64,000 nucleotides of DNA from Acinetobacter sp. WC-141 (GTDB lineage Bacteria; Pseudomonadota; Gammaproteobacteria; Pseudomonadales; Moraxellaceae), in assembly GCF_000313935.1 (NCBI RefSeq), contig NZ_AMSS01000061.1, positions 55,685 through 119,684 of the forward strand. The letters run 5' to 3'. Within the stretch, counting starts at the first letter, position 1. Each line of letters opens with the position of its first letter. Shown here piece by piece: positions 45,480 through 54,271 of this stretch. The position numbers were made by a program, and so were the translations under genes. Under the pieces are notes generated by a model. It ran no database searches and was not told the DNA's origin. It worked only from the letters and a program-made list of their open reading frames with translations.

Positions 45480-46547
45480 GTGAAGGAAAATTTATTAAAG
45501 ACTATATTGGTGAATAGAGGGCGAGAGCTTACTATATCACCAATATCAAGTGGTCAGATCAATATGCAAAATTCAGCTTGGATGGGATTGCGTAAGTTTT
45601 TTTATAATAATCTTCATAATCATGACTATGAAACTACGGTAAGTAGATGTATTAATTATTTTTTAGTCTTTTTAATTGTTGGTAACGTCGCTGCCGTTTT
45701 ATTAGAAACAGTAAATGATTTGTACTCAAGTTATCATATTTGGTTCGACTATTTTGAAGTTATTTCAATTGGAATTTTTAGTATTGAATATTTATTAAGA
45801 TTATGGAGTATTGCAGATCGAGATACCACACAATCTGCATGGAAAATCCGCTTGAACTGGATGAAAAGCGGTGAAGCAATTATTGATTTGATGGCAATCT
45901 TACCTGCCTATCTCAATTTCTTCGTACGGATTGATCTTCGTATGCTCAGAATCTTACGTTTACTTCGCTTATTAAAATTGACACGGTATTTTATCTCGCT
46001 ACAGATATTGTTATGCGTGATTAAACGTGAGAAAGGTTCTTTTCAAGCTGTTATCTTTATTTTAATCATTATGATTATTATGACTGCTTCTGGAATTTAT
46101 GTGGTTGAAAACAAGGCTCAGCCAGAAGCTTTTAGTTCAATACCTAAATCTATGTGGTGGGCTGTAGTGACTTTAACCACGGTGGGATATGGCGATGTCA
46201 CTCCAGTAACTAGCCTAGGAAAGTTATTAGGCGCGCTTATTACTATTTTGGGTGTTGGTATTGCAGCATTACCGGCTGGTATTTTGGCGTCTGGACTCGC
46301 AAATGAACTTAACCAGCGGAATCAAAGGCTAGAGCAAGAATTTCGTGAATTACTTCAAGCACGAGGTATTGATATTTTACATGATGAAGTTGAAATAGAA
46401 CGGATCCGTCAAAAAGTAGGTCTACCAAAAGAGCAGGCGCATAACCTGATTGTTCAAATTATGCGTGAAAAAGTATTAGAGCAAGAAGAGTCGGTTAGAG
46501 AGAAAAAATGTTATTGCCCACACTGTGGTGGAAAGCTAACTGATTAG
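45480..46547 (+). CDS. voltage-gated-type potassium channel (ion transporter)
   Basis: The protein has six membrane segments with an Arg-rich S4-like helix (RIDLRMLRILRLLRLLKLTRY), a pore helix and the K+ selectivity filter TTVGYGDVTP, so it is a Kv-type K+ channel subunit. The C-terminus is a charged helix ending in a CYCPHCGG zinc-ribbon-like knuckle. The frame starts with GTG at 45480 (355 residues), but neither this nor the ATG at 45564 (327 residues, MQNSAWMG) has a strong ribosome site; the shorter form is quite possible. It converges on the MFS gene at 46580. Confidence 0.88.
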   Translation: MKENLLKTILVNRGRELTISPISSGQINMQNSAWMGLRKFFYNNLHNHDYETTVSRCINYFLVFLIVGNVAAVLLETVNDLYSSYHIWFDYFEVISIGIFSIEYLLRLWSIADRDTTQSAWKIRLNWMKSGEAIIDLMAILPAYLNFFVRIDLRMLRILRLLRLLKLTRYFISLQILLCVIKREKGSFQAVIFILIIMIIMTASGIYVVENKAQPEAFSSIPKSMWWAVVTLTTVGYGDVTPVTSLGKLLGALITILGVGIAALPAGILASGLANELNQRNQRLEQEFRELLQARGIDILHDEVEIERIRQKVGLPKEQAHNLIVQIMREKVLEQEESVREKKCYCPHCGGKLTD

Positions 46548-46579
46548 AAATAATAAGTTAGCATCTTCTTTGATTAAAT

Positions 46580-47773
46580 TTACTTACTGGCTTTTTCAAC
46601 AGCAAATGCAATAAGTAAAATAATAAGACCACCGAGACTTAAAACAAAACCTACCCAGATTGGCGCGATCCAACCCATTTGGTGGCTGAGTACCCATCCC
46701 CCTAAAAATGCACCTAATGCATTGGCCATATTAAAGGCAGAGTGGTTGAGTGACGCTGCTAATGTTTGGGCTTCGCCTGCGACATCCATTAGACGGGTTT
46801 GCAAAGCTCCACCTAATCCCATTACCGTAAGACCAATTAAAAATAATGAGGCAATCGCAGTATAGATATTACTCATTAAGAAACTGGCAACAACAAAAGC
46901 AATAGCTGAACTAATTAATACACCGACAATCGTTTTGTTGAGGTTTTTATCTGCAAGCCACCCTGCTGCTAAGCCACCGATAACCATACCAGTACCCCAA
47001 ATAGCTAAAGCGATAGGGACAATTTGGATATTAACCTGAGTATATTCAGTCAAAATTGGTGAAACATAACTATAAACAGAAAACATGCCCCCAAAACCGA
47101 TAGCGCCTACTGCTAGTGTTAGCCACATGTTGATATTTTTAAGACCAGCTAACTCTGTTTTTATACTGGCAGTAGCTTGGACTGGAATATTAGGTACAAA
47201 GAAGCCAACAGCAATTAAAGTAACGAAAGCAATGGTGGCTGAAAACTCAAAACCTGCTCTCCAGCCAAAATTTTGACCTAACCAAGTTGCTAGAGGAACA
47301 CCAATTACAGTCGCAACTGTAAGCCCCATCATCATTTGAGCAACCGCAGAAGCTCTTCTTGATGGTCCAGCGAGTTCTGCTGCAACTAATGCACCGACTC
47401 CAAAATATGCTCCGTGTGGTAAACCTGCAATGAAACGTGAGATTAAAACAGTTTCAGGTGTGTGTGCTAAAGCAGTACAGGCATTAGCTACACCATAAAA
47501 AAGCATTAAACCAAGTAATAAAGTTTTTCTCGGAACTTTGGCTCCGAGAATAGCAATGATAGGAGCACCAATAACTACACCCAATGCATAGGCACTAATA
47601 AAATGGCCAGCTTCAGGTACTGTAATATTTAAATTATTTGCAATTTCCTGAATCAGTCCCATTGCGACGAATTCGGTGGTTCCAATACAAAAACCACCTA
47701 CAGCGAGAGAGAAAATTGCTAAAAAGAGAGAATAGTGTTGATGTGTAGAAAGGGGAGATTGTTGGGACGCCAT
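46580..47773 (-). CDS. MFS transporter, DHA1 family (AraJ/YdhP-like)
   Basis: The 397-residue protein has twelve membrane segments and the DHA1 motifs GGFCIGTTEFVAMGL (start of helix 1) and GLPHGAYFGVGALVAAEL (helix 4 region). Members near AraJ and YdhP export sugars or small drugs; the substrate here is unknown. It stands alone on the minus strand. Confidence 0.9.
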   Translation of the reverse strand: MASQQSPLSTHQHYSLFLAIFSLAVGGFCIGTTEFVAMGLIQEIANNLNITVPEAGHFISAYALGVVIGAPIIAILGAKVPRKTLLLGLMLFYGVANACTALAHTPETVLISRFIAGLPHGAYFGVGALVAAELAGPSRRASAVAQMMMGLTVATVIGVPLATWLGQNFGWRAGFEFSATIAFVTLIAVGFFVPNIPVQATASIKTELAGLKNINMWLTLAVGAIGFGGMFSVYSYVSPILTEYTQVNIQIVPIALAIWGTGMVIGGLAAGWLADKNLNKTIVGVLISSAIAFVVASFLMSNIYTAIASLFLIGLTVMGLGGALQTRLMDVAGEAQTLAASLNHSAFNMANALGAFLGGWVLSHQMGWIAPIWVGFVLSLGGLIILLIAFAVEKASK

Positions 47774-47922
47774 AATAAGTTAAGGGAAGACACAAAAAAG
47801 AGAAGTATAAGGGAAAAGAGAACAGAATAATAAAAAACTAAAATATTGAGATAAGGATTAAATATTCAAATGAAGTAAATTTAAATCTTCATGTTTTGAG
47901 CTATAAATAATAAAAAATAACG

Positions 47923-47941
47923 AATGATAATAAGAATTGTT
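47923..47941. promoter_or_regulatory. weak candidate Fur box upstream of the DUF4198 gene
   Basis: AATGATAATAAGAATTGTT contains the nine-base core AATGATAAT of the Fur consensus, but only 12 of 19 positions agree overall by hand alignment. It lies about 75 bases before the start at 48016. It would suggest iron control, if real. Confidence 0.25.
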
Positions 47942-48015
47942 TTTATTTGTGTATATTGTATTCGCTTATATTTTGTTTGATTTTTTAACTTTGTATACAA
48001 CAGGATTTTCTAATA

Positions 48016-48813
48016 ATGAATAGATTTCTAATGACGTCACTTGCATTGATATGTACAACAGGCTTTGCTCACGAACCTTATGTAGCACCTGTAGCTTATA
48101 AAACTGAACAGACTCAAGTACCTGTAATTACTGGTTATGCTGAAGAAGCATTAAATAGTGAATATGCTTTAAAAGATGCCAAGCTTACTGTAATTACACC
48201 TAAAAATGAGCTTAAAACCGTCAACTCAGAAGCTATGCATAAGTCTGTAACTGTCTTTGATGTAGATCTACCTGAAGAGGGCACATACATTGTTCAAACT
48301 CAGGCGAGTTACCCTTTAAAATATGTATATGACCAAAAAGAATGGCATCTATTTTTTGATATGCCAGCTGATAAAGCTCCACCGAAAGCAGAACGTGAAT
48401 ATTTGATTCCGACTGACCTTAAAACAAAAACAATTAAAACAGAGCAAGTAACACGTGAGTGGATATTGCAGAGTTATCTTTCTAAGGGAAAAGTTTCAGA
48501 TATTCAGCTTCCTAATACACCGATTAAAGTTAGTTTCTCTGTGCATCCAAACCAAATTAAAGCTGCTCAACCAGTTAAATTAGCTATAACTCAAAAAGGC
48601 CAACCTTTAGCTTATGCTGAAGTTAATTTAAGAGAAAAGGGTGCAACTGACAAAAAAGTGCAGCAGTTTAAGGCAGAAAACAACGGTCAGGTTGAGCTTA
48701 GCTTTCCAAAAGCTGGAGAGTACCTAGTAGAAGTAACAGCTCCCCTAAATTTGAAATCAAAACCTAAAGATCAGAGTTATACGATTATTAGCTTAAATGT
48801 ATTAGCACAGTAG
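48016..48813 (+). CDS. exported DUF4198 protein
   Basis: The 265-residue protein has a signal peptide (ending FAH near residue 19) and two Ig-like beta domains, as in the DUF4198 family. Some members sit beside metal-uptake genes and are thought to be periplasmic metal-handling proteins. No transporter is adjacent here. The C-terminal domain (about residue 165 on) looks like a carboxypeptidase-regulatory-like beta sandwich. AGGA precedes the ATG. Confidence 0.75.
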   Translation: MNRFLMTSLALICTTGFAHEPYVAPVAYKTEQTQVPVITGYAEEALNSEYALKDAKLTVITPKNELKTVNSEAMHKSVTVFDVDLPEEGTYIVQTQASYPLKYVYDQKEWHLFFDMPADKAPPKAEREYLIPTDLKTKTIKTEQVTREWILQSYLSKGKVSDIQLPNTPIKVSFSVHPNQIKAAQPVKLAITQKGQPLAYAEVNLREKGATDKKVQQFKAENNGQVELSFPKAGEYLVEVTAPLNLKSKPKDQSYTIISLNVLAQ

Positions 48814-48829
48814 TTTTTAGTTTTTTATA

Positions 48830-48858
48830 AAAATAGACCTAATAAAGGTCTATTTTTG
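48830..48858. terminator. terminator after the DUF4198 gene
   Basis: The 11-bp stem AAAATAGACCT / AGGTCTATTTT with a 5-base loop is followed by a T. Confidence 0.85.
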
Positions 48859-48954
48859 TCTTATGCTTTTTTAACCACTTTAAAAATTTTTATAAAATCG
48901 CTTTAATTTTCCTTCTTTTTTGAAAATACCTAAATTCATCCCATGTGAAAATAG

Positions 48955-49014
48955 TGAAATAAAATTCATGTTGAGACAAACTAACTAATTTTGTGTTAAA
49001 GTGAATAAAATTCA
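48955..49014 (+). promoter_or_regulatory. MetR operator pair upstream of metR
   Basis: TGAA-TAAAA-TTCA at 49002-49014 is an exact match to the MetR recognition pattern TGAA-N5-TTCA. A second, TGAA-N6-TTCA at 48955-48968, has one extra base in the spacer. Both lie before the metR start and suggest autoregulation. Confidence 0.6.
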
Positions 49015-49101
49015 TTAATAAAGATTTATCGAAAGTTTTATGGAACAGCAAACATGTGCTTTAGCCATTTATAGATAAATCTCTTTTTTAGGCTGGGGCC
49101 C

Positions 49102-50022
49102 ATGTTAGAAATACGCCACCTTAAAACCTTAGTTGCCTTACGTGAACACGGTTCATTGGTTTCGGCAGCAAATGATCTTTGTTTGACACCATCTGCAATT
49201 TCCCATCAATTAAAAGAATTAGATCATTGGTATGGGGTAGAAGTCGTTAATCGTCGAAGTAGACCTGTTAGTTTTTCTAATGTAGGACAGCGCTTACTTA
49301 AGTTAGCCGATGACGTTTTGCCACAAATTCAGATTACTCATAGTGACATCACGCGTATTGTGCATGGACAGACTGGCAGAATTATTTTTTCATCGGAATG
49401 CCACAGTTGTTTTGACTGGTTAATGCCTTTATTAAATCAATATCGACAGCAATATCCGGATGTCGATTTAGACTTCGCTTCAGGTTTTGAAGCCAATCCA
49501 CATGAACTTTTACAAAATGCAGAATTTGATTTACTGATTACAGCTGACCCAATTGCTTTAAAAGGAATTGAGTATTTCCCGATTTTTGAATACGAATCAC
49601 GTTTGGTCCTATCAAATACTCATCCTTTGGTGCGTGCCGAAAATATTACTGTTCAAGAGTTAGCAGAACAAGTCTTAATTACTTATCCAGTTGATAAGCA
49701 TCGTTTAGATATTATGTCGAAACTTTTCATTCCTGCGAATATTCAGCCTAAACAAATACGGACAACGGACTTAACCCAAATGCTCATTCAGCTTGTAGCA
49801 AGTGGACGAGGGATTGCTGCTTTACCGGATTGGGTAGTAAATGAATATGAACAAAAGGGATGGGTTACTAGTCGCCGTTTAGATTGTGTTTCTCCTACAG
49901 GTTTAAGACGAACTTTATATGCGGGCTATCGAACTGAAGAAAAAGAGAAAAGTTATTTCGAAGGGTTTTTAAAGCAATTAGAAAAGTTTTCTTTAAAACG
50001 AAATGCCTATTATTCTGGCTAA
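49102..50022 (+). CDS. metR: MetR, LysR-family regulator of methionine synthesis
   Basis: MetR activates metE and other methionine genes with homocysteine as co-effector. The 306-residue protein follows E. coli MetR closely: the opening IRHLKTLVALREHGSL, the SECHSCFDWLMPLL block, the LVLSNTHPL segment and GIAALPDWVV near residue 250. The DNA-binding helix-turn-helix is at about residues 18-37. No met gene is adjacent, so its targets lie outside the window. Putative MetR boxes precede the gene. Confidence 0.92.
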   Translation: MLEIRHLKTLVALREHGSLVSAANDLCLTPSAISHQLKELDHWYGVEVVNRRSRPVSFSNVGQRLLKLADDVLPQIQITHSDITRIVHGQTGRIIFSSECHSCFDWLMPLLNQYRQQYPDVDLDFASGFEANPHELLQNAEFDLLITADPIALKGIEYFPIFEYESRLVLSNTHPLVRAENITVQELAEQVLITYPVDKHRLDIMSKLFIPANIQPKQIRTTDLTQMLIQLVASGRGIAALPDWVVNEYEQKGWVTSRRLDCVSPTGLRRTLYAGYRTEEKEKSYFEGFLKQLEKFSLKRNAYYSG

Positions 50023-50045
50023 ATAAATAATTTAGCCTAAGTGTT

Positions 50046-50071
50046 AAAAAGGTGCTTAATTGCACCTTTTC
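50046..50071. terminator. bidirectional terminator between metR and the DUF441 gene
   Basis: The stem AAAAGGTGC / GCACCTTTT with a 6-base loop lies between the two convergent genes. Confidence 0.88.
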
Positions 50072-50083
50072 TATATCGACTTC

Positions 50084-50602
<519 letters not shown>

Positions 50603-50789
50603 TTAAAAGATACAGCCGATTTCAGAACTTATTTTTAATAAAAATTTATTGTATATCTCTCAATGATAAAGAGTTTTAATTTTTGTTTACGCTTGGACAC
50701 AATGTTATATAAATTAACAAGTTAAAAATTATAGTTTTAAAAAACTGTGATATAAAAATAGTCATTACTCATGAGTACAGGATATTTTT

Positions 50790-51008
50790 ATGGATATTAT
50801 AGATATTAAAATCAAAGATCAGTTTGACCAGATTCACGATGCAAAAGCCCAGCTAAAGAAAAATTTAGTTGAACATGAAAATGAATCTTTAAAACTAAGC
50901 CAGCGTATTGAGCATATTATTGTAGATAATGAAATTATTTTGCCAACTACTGAGTTGTTATTTGAAAGTGAGCAGAATGAAAATATTTATCGAGTCGTTG
51001 AAGAGTAA
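50790..51008 (+). CDS. small protein of unknown function
   Basis: The 72-residue product is acidic and probably helical over residues 5-50, with a heptad-like pattern. I recognise no family. AGGATATTTTT precedes the ATG, a workable ribosome site, and the base composition is like that of its neighbours. It lies alone between the DUF441 gene and the pseudouridine synthase gene. Confidence 0.55.
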   Translation: MDIIDIKIKDQFDQIHDAKAQLKKNLVEHENESLKLSQRIEHIIVDNEIILPTTELLFESEQNENIYRVVEE

Positions 51009-51110
51009 GGGTACGAGCTGTTTGAAGTAAACGAAAACAGTAGCGAGTAGTGTTTAGTAAAAAATGGAAACTACGTTAAAATAACAGCTTAGTTCTAATG
51101 AGAAAATTTC

Positions 51111-51815
51111 ATGCTGCTGGAAAAAATTTTACAATCACAAGGGTTTGGTTCACGTAAATATTGTCAGCAGTTAATAAAAAATGGGTCTGTAATTGTTGAG
51201 GGAGAGATTGTAGATAATCTTAAAAAGCAATTCTCTCCTGAAAATTTAGAATTTTCTCTTTTTGGACAAACTTATCAATATCGAGAAAAAGTTTATCTGG
51301 CTTTAAAAAAGCCAAAAGGTTTTGAATGTTCACATCAGCCGCAACATCATCAAAGCGTTTTTAGTCTTTTACCTGAAATCATGATTCATAGAGGTGTACA
51401 GGCTATTGGCCGTTTGGATCAAGATACAACCGGTTTACTCTTACTTACTGATGATGGTAAATATCTTCAAGCTTTAACTCATCCGCGTAAACATGTTCCA
51501 AAGGTTTATCATGTTACGACCATAGATCCAGTAACACCTGAGCAAATTGAAATGTTGAGCCAAGGGGTAAGCTTACATCAAGAAAAAGGTGTTTTTGCTG
51601 CAACAGATGTAGCTATATTAGAAACTCATCAATTAACGATGACGATTCATCAAGGCGTTTATCACCAAGTCAAAAGAATGATTGCAGCTGTAGGAAATAA
51701 GGTAGAAGCATTACATCGCCATCAAGTAGGGCAATTGGTTTTACCTGAACTTGCAGAGGGAGAATGGATTTATTTGTCTGAAAAGCAAAAACATCTCGCC
51801 CAAAATATCACTTAA
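51111..51815 (+). CDS. 16S rRNA pseudouridine synthase, RsuA type
   Basis: The 234-residue protein has an N-terminal S4 RNA-binding domain (about residues 1-50) and the RsuA/RluB/E/F catalytic domain with the active-site Asp in GRLDQDTTGLLLLTDDG. The S4 plus catalytic arrangement and length match RsuA, which makes pseudouridine 516 in 16S rRNA. Its 3' end overlaps that of the converging GNAT gene by eight bases. Confidence 0.9.
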   Translation: MLLEKILQSQGFGSRKYCQQLIKNGSVIVEGEIVDNLKKQFSPENLEFSLFGQTYQYREKVYLALKKPKGFECSHQPQHHQSVFSLLPEIMIHRGVQAIGRLDQDTTGLLLLTDDGKYLQALTHPRKHVPKVYHVTTIDPVTPEQIEMLSQGVSLHQEKGVFAATDVAILETHQLTMTIHQGVYHQVKRMIAAVGNKVEALHRHQVGQLVLPELAEGEWIYLSEKQKHLAQNIT

Positions 51816-52251
51816 GAAAGCAATGAAATGTTTGGAATTCACTGTCCCGAATAAAGCCCATTTGTTCATATAGCCGATGAGACTCATGGTTGTTACTTTG
51901 AGTTTCTAGACTAATACGTAAAGCATTTTGTTGCTTTGCAAATAAAATAGCAGTATCGATTAACTGTTTAGCAGAGCCTTGACGACGAAAAACAGGTGTT
52001 ACATATACGTCATCTAAAATATAGTAGGTTGAACAAGCAACTGAAGAAAAGCCTAAATAGAGTAGAACGAACCCTGTGATTTTATCGTCTTTAATGTGAA
52101 TAAAAAATATACTTTCTCTATTCTCAAAACGTTGTTTAAGAAAGTGAAGCGATTCATTAAAATTAGAAGAAGCCCCATAAAACTGACGGTATTCATCAAA
52201 TAAAACGGCGAGTTGCTCTAAATCTTCAAAAGTCGCTCGTCTAACGATCAT
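51808..52251 (-). CDS. GNAT-family N-acetyltransferase
   Basis: The 147-residue protein has the GNAT fold with the acetyl-CoA loop RRQGSAKQLI (RxxGxA) near residue 93 and the closing NHESHRLYEQMGF block. The substrate is unknown. The frame is open to 52275, but AAGGAG stands six bases before the ATG at 52251. It lies 98 bases downstream of an orphan RelB/DinJ-like gene on the same strand, an order like that of GNAT toxin-antitoxin pairs, although the sequence looks more like an ordinary metabolic acetyltransferase. Confidence 0.88.
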   Translation of the reverse strand: MIVRRATFEDLEQLAVLFDEYRQFYGASSNFNESLHFLKQRFENRESIFFIHIKDDKITGFVLLYLGFSSVACSTYYILDDVYVTPVFRRQGSAKQLIDTAILFAKQQNALRISLETQSNNHESHRLYEQMGFIRDSEFQTFHCFLK

Positions 52252-52349
52252 TTGGCACTCCTTGTAACTTATCATTATGTTTTTACAAAGAGAGCATAAC
52301 GAAAAAAAGAGCTTTTTGACGTTAAAACTTGTTTATAAATGCAACAGTG

Positions 52350-52658
52350 TTAAATTTTGTCGCTTTCACCAAGAAGAGCATTAAGTTCTTCAAATAAATC
52401 CTCATGGTCATCATCTTCAGCTAAATTTGATGGATTTTGGCTTAATGAAGATGCTTTTGCTTTTCTCAGCTTTAATAATTGTTCCATATTGATCGTCTGA
52501 TTTTCAATCGCAAATGGAATAGATTTAGTTAATACGACCTGTTTAAAAAAAAGTCGTACCGCTTGGGCAGGGGTAATACCCAATTGTTTAAAAACAGCAA
52601 AAGCCTGCTTTTTCTCTTGGGAGTCTAGTCGAACCTGATAAACTTCTGTTTTTCGCAT
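52350..52658 (-). CDS. RelB/DinJ-family antitoxin-like protein without an adjacent RelE/YafQ toxin
   Basis: The 102-residue product starts with the RelB/DinJ ribbon-helix-helix pattern: YQVRLDSQEKKQAFAVFKQLGITPAQAVRLFFKQVVLTKSIPF. An acidic tail (DDDHEDLFEELNALLGES) follows, fit to wrap a toxin. RelB/DinJ antitoxins normally precede a RelE/YafQ toxin gene; none follows here. The next gene on the strand is a GNAT acetyltransferase. It may be a solitary regulator or a remnant of a lost pair. The ATG at 52658 is preferred over an upstream TTG at 52673. Confidence 0.8.
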   Translation of the reverse strand: MRKTEVYQVRLDSQEKKQAFAVFKQLGITPAQAVRLFFKQVVLTKSIPFAIENQTINMEQLLKLRKAKASSLSQNPSNLAEDDDHEDLFEELNALLGESDKI

Positions 52659-52768
52659 GAATAACAAAACCAAATGATTTTAATTTTTAGAAATTTATTT
52701 TAAACCATCGCAATGTAATTTCAATGCTTTTTGGCATAAAAAATAATCTTTTTGTCATTACGGTTACA

Positions 52769-53677
52769 TTACAATGTCAATTCAAATTCGGAATTGAAAG
52801 ACATTTCCTCTTTCGTGAGGGGATCTATAAATGAAATATGCTTAGCTAGAAGCTGCAATGGTTCTGAGAAATCGTCCTCTGCCTTATGTTGAACGTTAGG
52901 ATAAAATGGATCATTTTTAATCGGAATTTCTAAATAATTAAGATGTACACGAAGTTGATGTTGTTTACCTGTTGTGGGGGTTAAGCGATATTTTGCCCAC
53001 ATTTGGTTATGTTCGATAAGCTCAATATAGGTCTCGGTATTTGTTTTTGTATTTGCCACAACTTGCATAGTGTAAAAAGGATTACCTTTATCTAAATGCA
53101 ATTTTAATGTCTGAGGAAAATTTAAATCTTTTTTATAAGGTGCAACAGCGTGATAAATTTTATTGACTTGGCGCTCTGCAAATAATTGTTGATAAACACC
53201 ACGCGACTCAACCCGTTTGCAAAATAGAACAACGCCAGCAGTTTCACGGTCTAATCGATGTATGGGCGTTAAAGATTCATTGCTTGTTTGTTTTTTTAGA
53301 CGAACTAATAATGTTTCTTGTACATATTGTCCAGTTGGACTAATCGTTAAAAAATGCGGTTTATCGACCACCAGTAGATCATCATTTTCAAATAAGATTC
53401 GATGTTCGAAAGGAACATGTGGTTCATAGGCAAGAAAGCGATAATAAAAAATATGCGTATTACCTTGATAGGGACTGTCTAATGTTAATTTTTGTCCATT
53501 CGCGCCATAAATAAGTCCATCCTGAAATCGTTGTTGCCACTCTTGTACTTTAATATGTTGAAAATGTTGGCATAGATACTCATAAATTGTTTGAGTATTT
53601 GTTTGTGCAGGAAGATAGACTTGGCTTGCACTTACACCATTAATCATGGGCGGCAGAAATTCGTTCGGACTAGACAT
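52769..53677 (-). CDS. RluA-family pseudouridine synthase
   Basis: The 302-residue protein has the RluA catalytic motif IHRLDRETAGVVLFCK with the active-site Asp near residue 145, preceded by the DDLLVVDKP strand, and RLTPTTGKQHQLRVHL further on. It lacks a clear S4 domain. The branch is the TruC/YqcB-like group that modifies tRNA or 23S rRNA; the exact site cannot be read from the sequence. Confidence 0.9.
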   Translation of the reverse strand: MSSPNEFLPPMINGVSASQVYLPAQTNTQTIYEYLCQHFQHIKVQEWQQRFQDGLIYGANGQKLTLDSPYQGNTHIFYYRFLAYEPHVPFEHRILFENDDLLVVDKPHFLTISPTGQYVQETLLVRLKKQTSNESLTPIHRLDRETAGVVLFCKRVESRGVYQQLFAERQVNKIYHAVAPYKKDLNFPQTLKLHLDKGNPFYTMQVVANTKTNTETYIELIEHNQMWAKYRLTPTTGKQHQLRVHLNYLEIPIKNDPFYPNVQHKAEDDFSEPLQLLAKHISFIDPLTKEEMSFNSEFELTL

Positions 53678-53797
53678 AAAAAAGTGTAAATAAGTAAGAG
53701 AATTGATATAAAAAAAGCCAACTTCTAGGGCTTGAGTAGGCTTTTAAGGCAGGGCAATGTTATCATATCGATTATTTCGAATCATGTTATGTGTGCT

Positions 53798-54271
53798 ATG
53801 TCGTATTCATTGAAATTGGTCTTAAATCATGAAGAAGATACTGAGCGTTTAGCTCAAGCTTTGGCGCAACATGTCCAGTCGGGTGTAATTTATTTAATTG
53901 GGGACCTAGGTGCGGGTAAAACCACACTTACGCGCTATTTCTTGCAGGCTTTGGGCCACAAAGGCTCTGTTAAAAGTCCAACCTATACGCTCGTTGAGCC
54001 GTATAAAATCAATGAAAAAGAAATTTTTCATTTTGATTTATATCGTTTGAATGACCCTTATGAACTTGAATTAATGGGAATCCGTGATTATTTAGATATC
54101 ACAGATGCATTATTTTTATTTGAATGGCCATCAAAAGGTGGCGATGAAATTCCAGAGGCCGATATCATTATTGATATTCAGAAATCAGATGATGAGTTGA
54201 GCCGTTTAGTAACGTTAACTTTACCTACAGAACATTTGTATCAGACTTTGCAGGAACAGCTTCATGACTGA
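53798..54271 (+). CDS. tsaE: TsaE, tRNA threonylcarbamoyladenosine synthesis ATPase
   Basis: TsaE is the small ATPase needed with TsaB, TsaC and TsaD to make t6A37 in tRNAs. The product of about 157 residues has the Walker A motif GDLGAGKTTLTRYF and the conserved SPTYTLVEPY and FHFDLYRL blocks. The frame is open to a TTG at 53732; ATGs at 53789 and 53798 both fit the family start and neither has a clear ribosome site. It overlaps mutL by eight bases, as in many Gammaproteobacteria. Confidence 0.93.
   Translation: MSYSLKLVLNHEEDTERLAQALAQHVQSGVIYLIGDLGAGKTTLTRYFLQALGHKGSVKSPTYTLVEPYKINEKEIFHFDLYRLNDPYELELMGIRDYLDITDALFLFEWPSKGGDEIPEADIIIDIQKSDDELSRLVTLTLPTEHLYQTLQEQLHD

Noticed and set aside
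46535..46562. Inverted repeat GCTAACT / AGTTAGC over the end of the ion channel gene
   Set aside because: The loop is long and there is no T-run on either strand; it is not convincing as a terminator.
53713..53745. AAAAGCC / GGCTTTT repeat in the gap between the RluA-type gene and tsaE
   Set aside because: It lies between divergent genes with a 19-base loop, so it does not fit a normal terminator; an attenuator is possible but unsupported.
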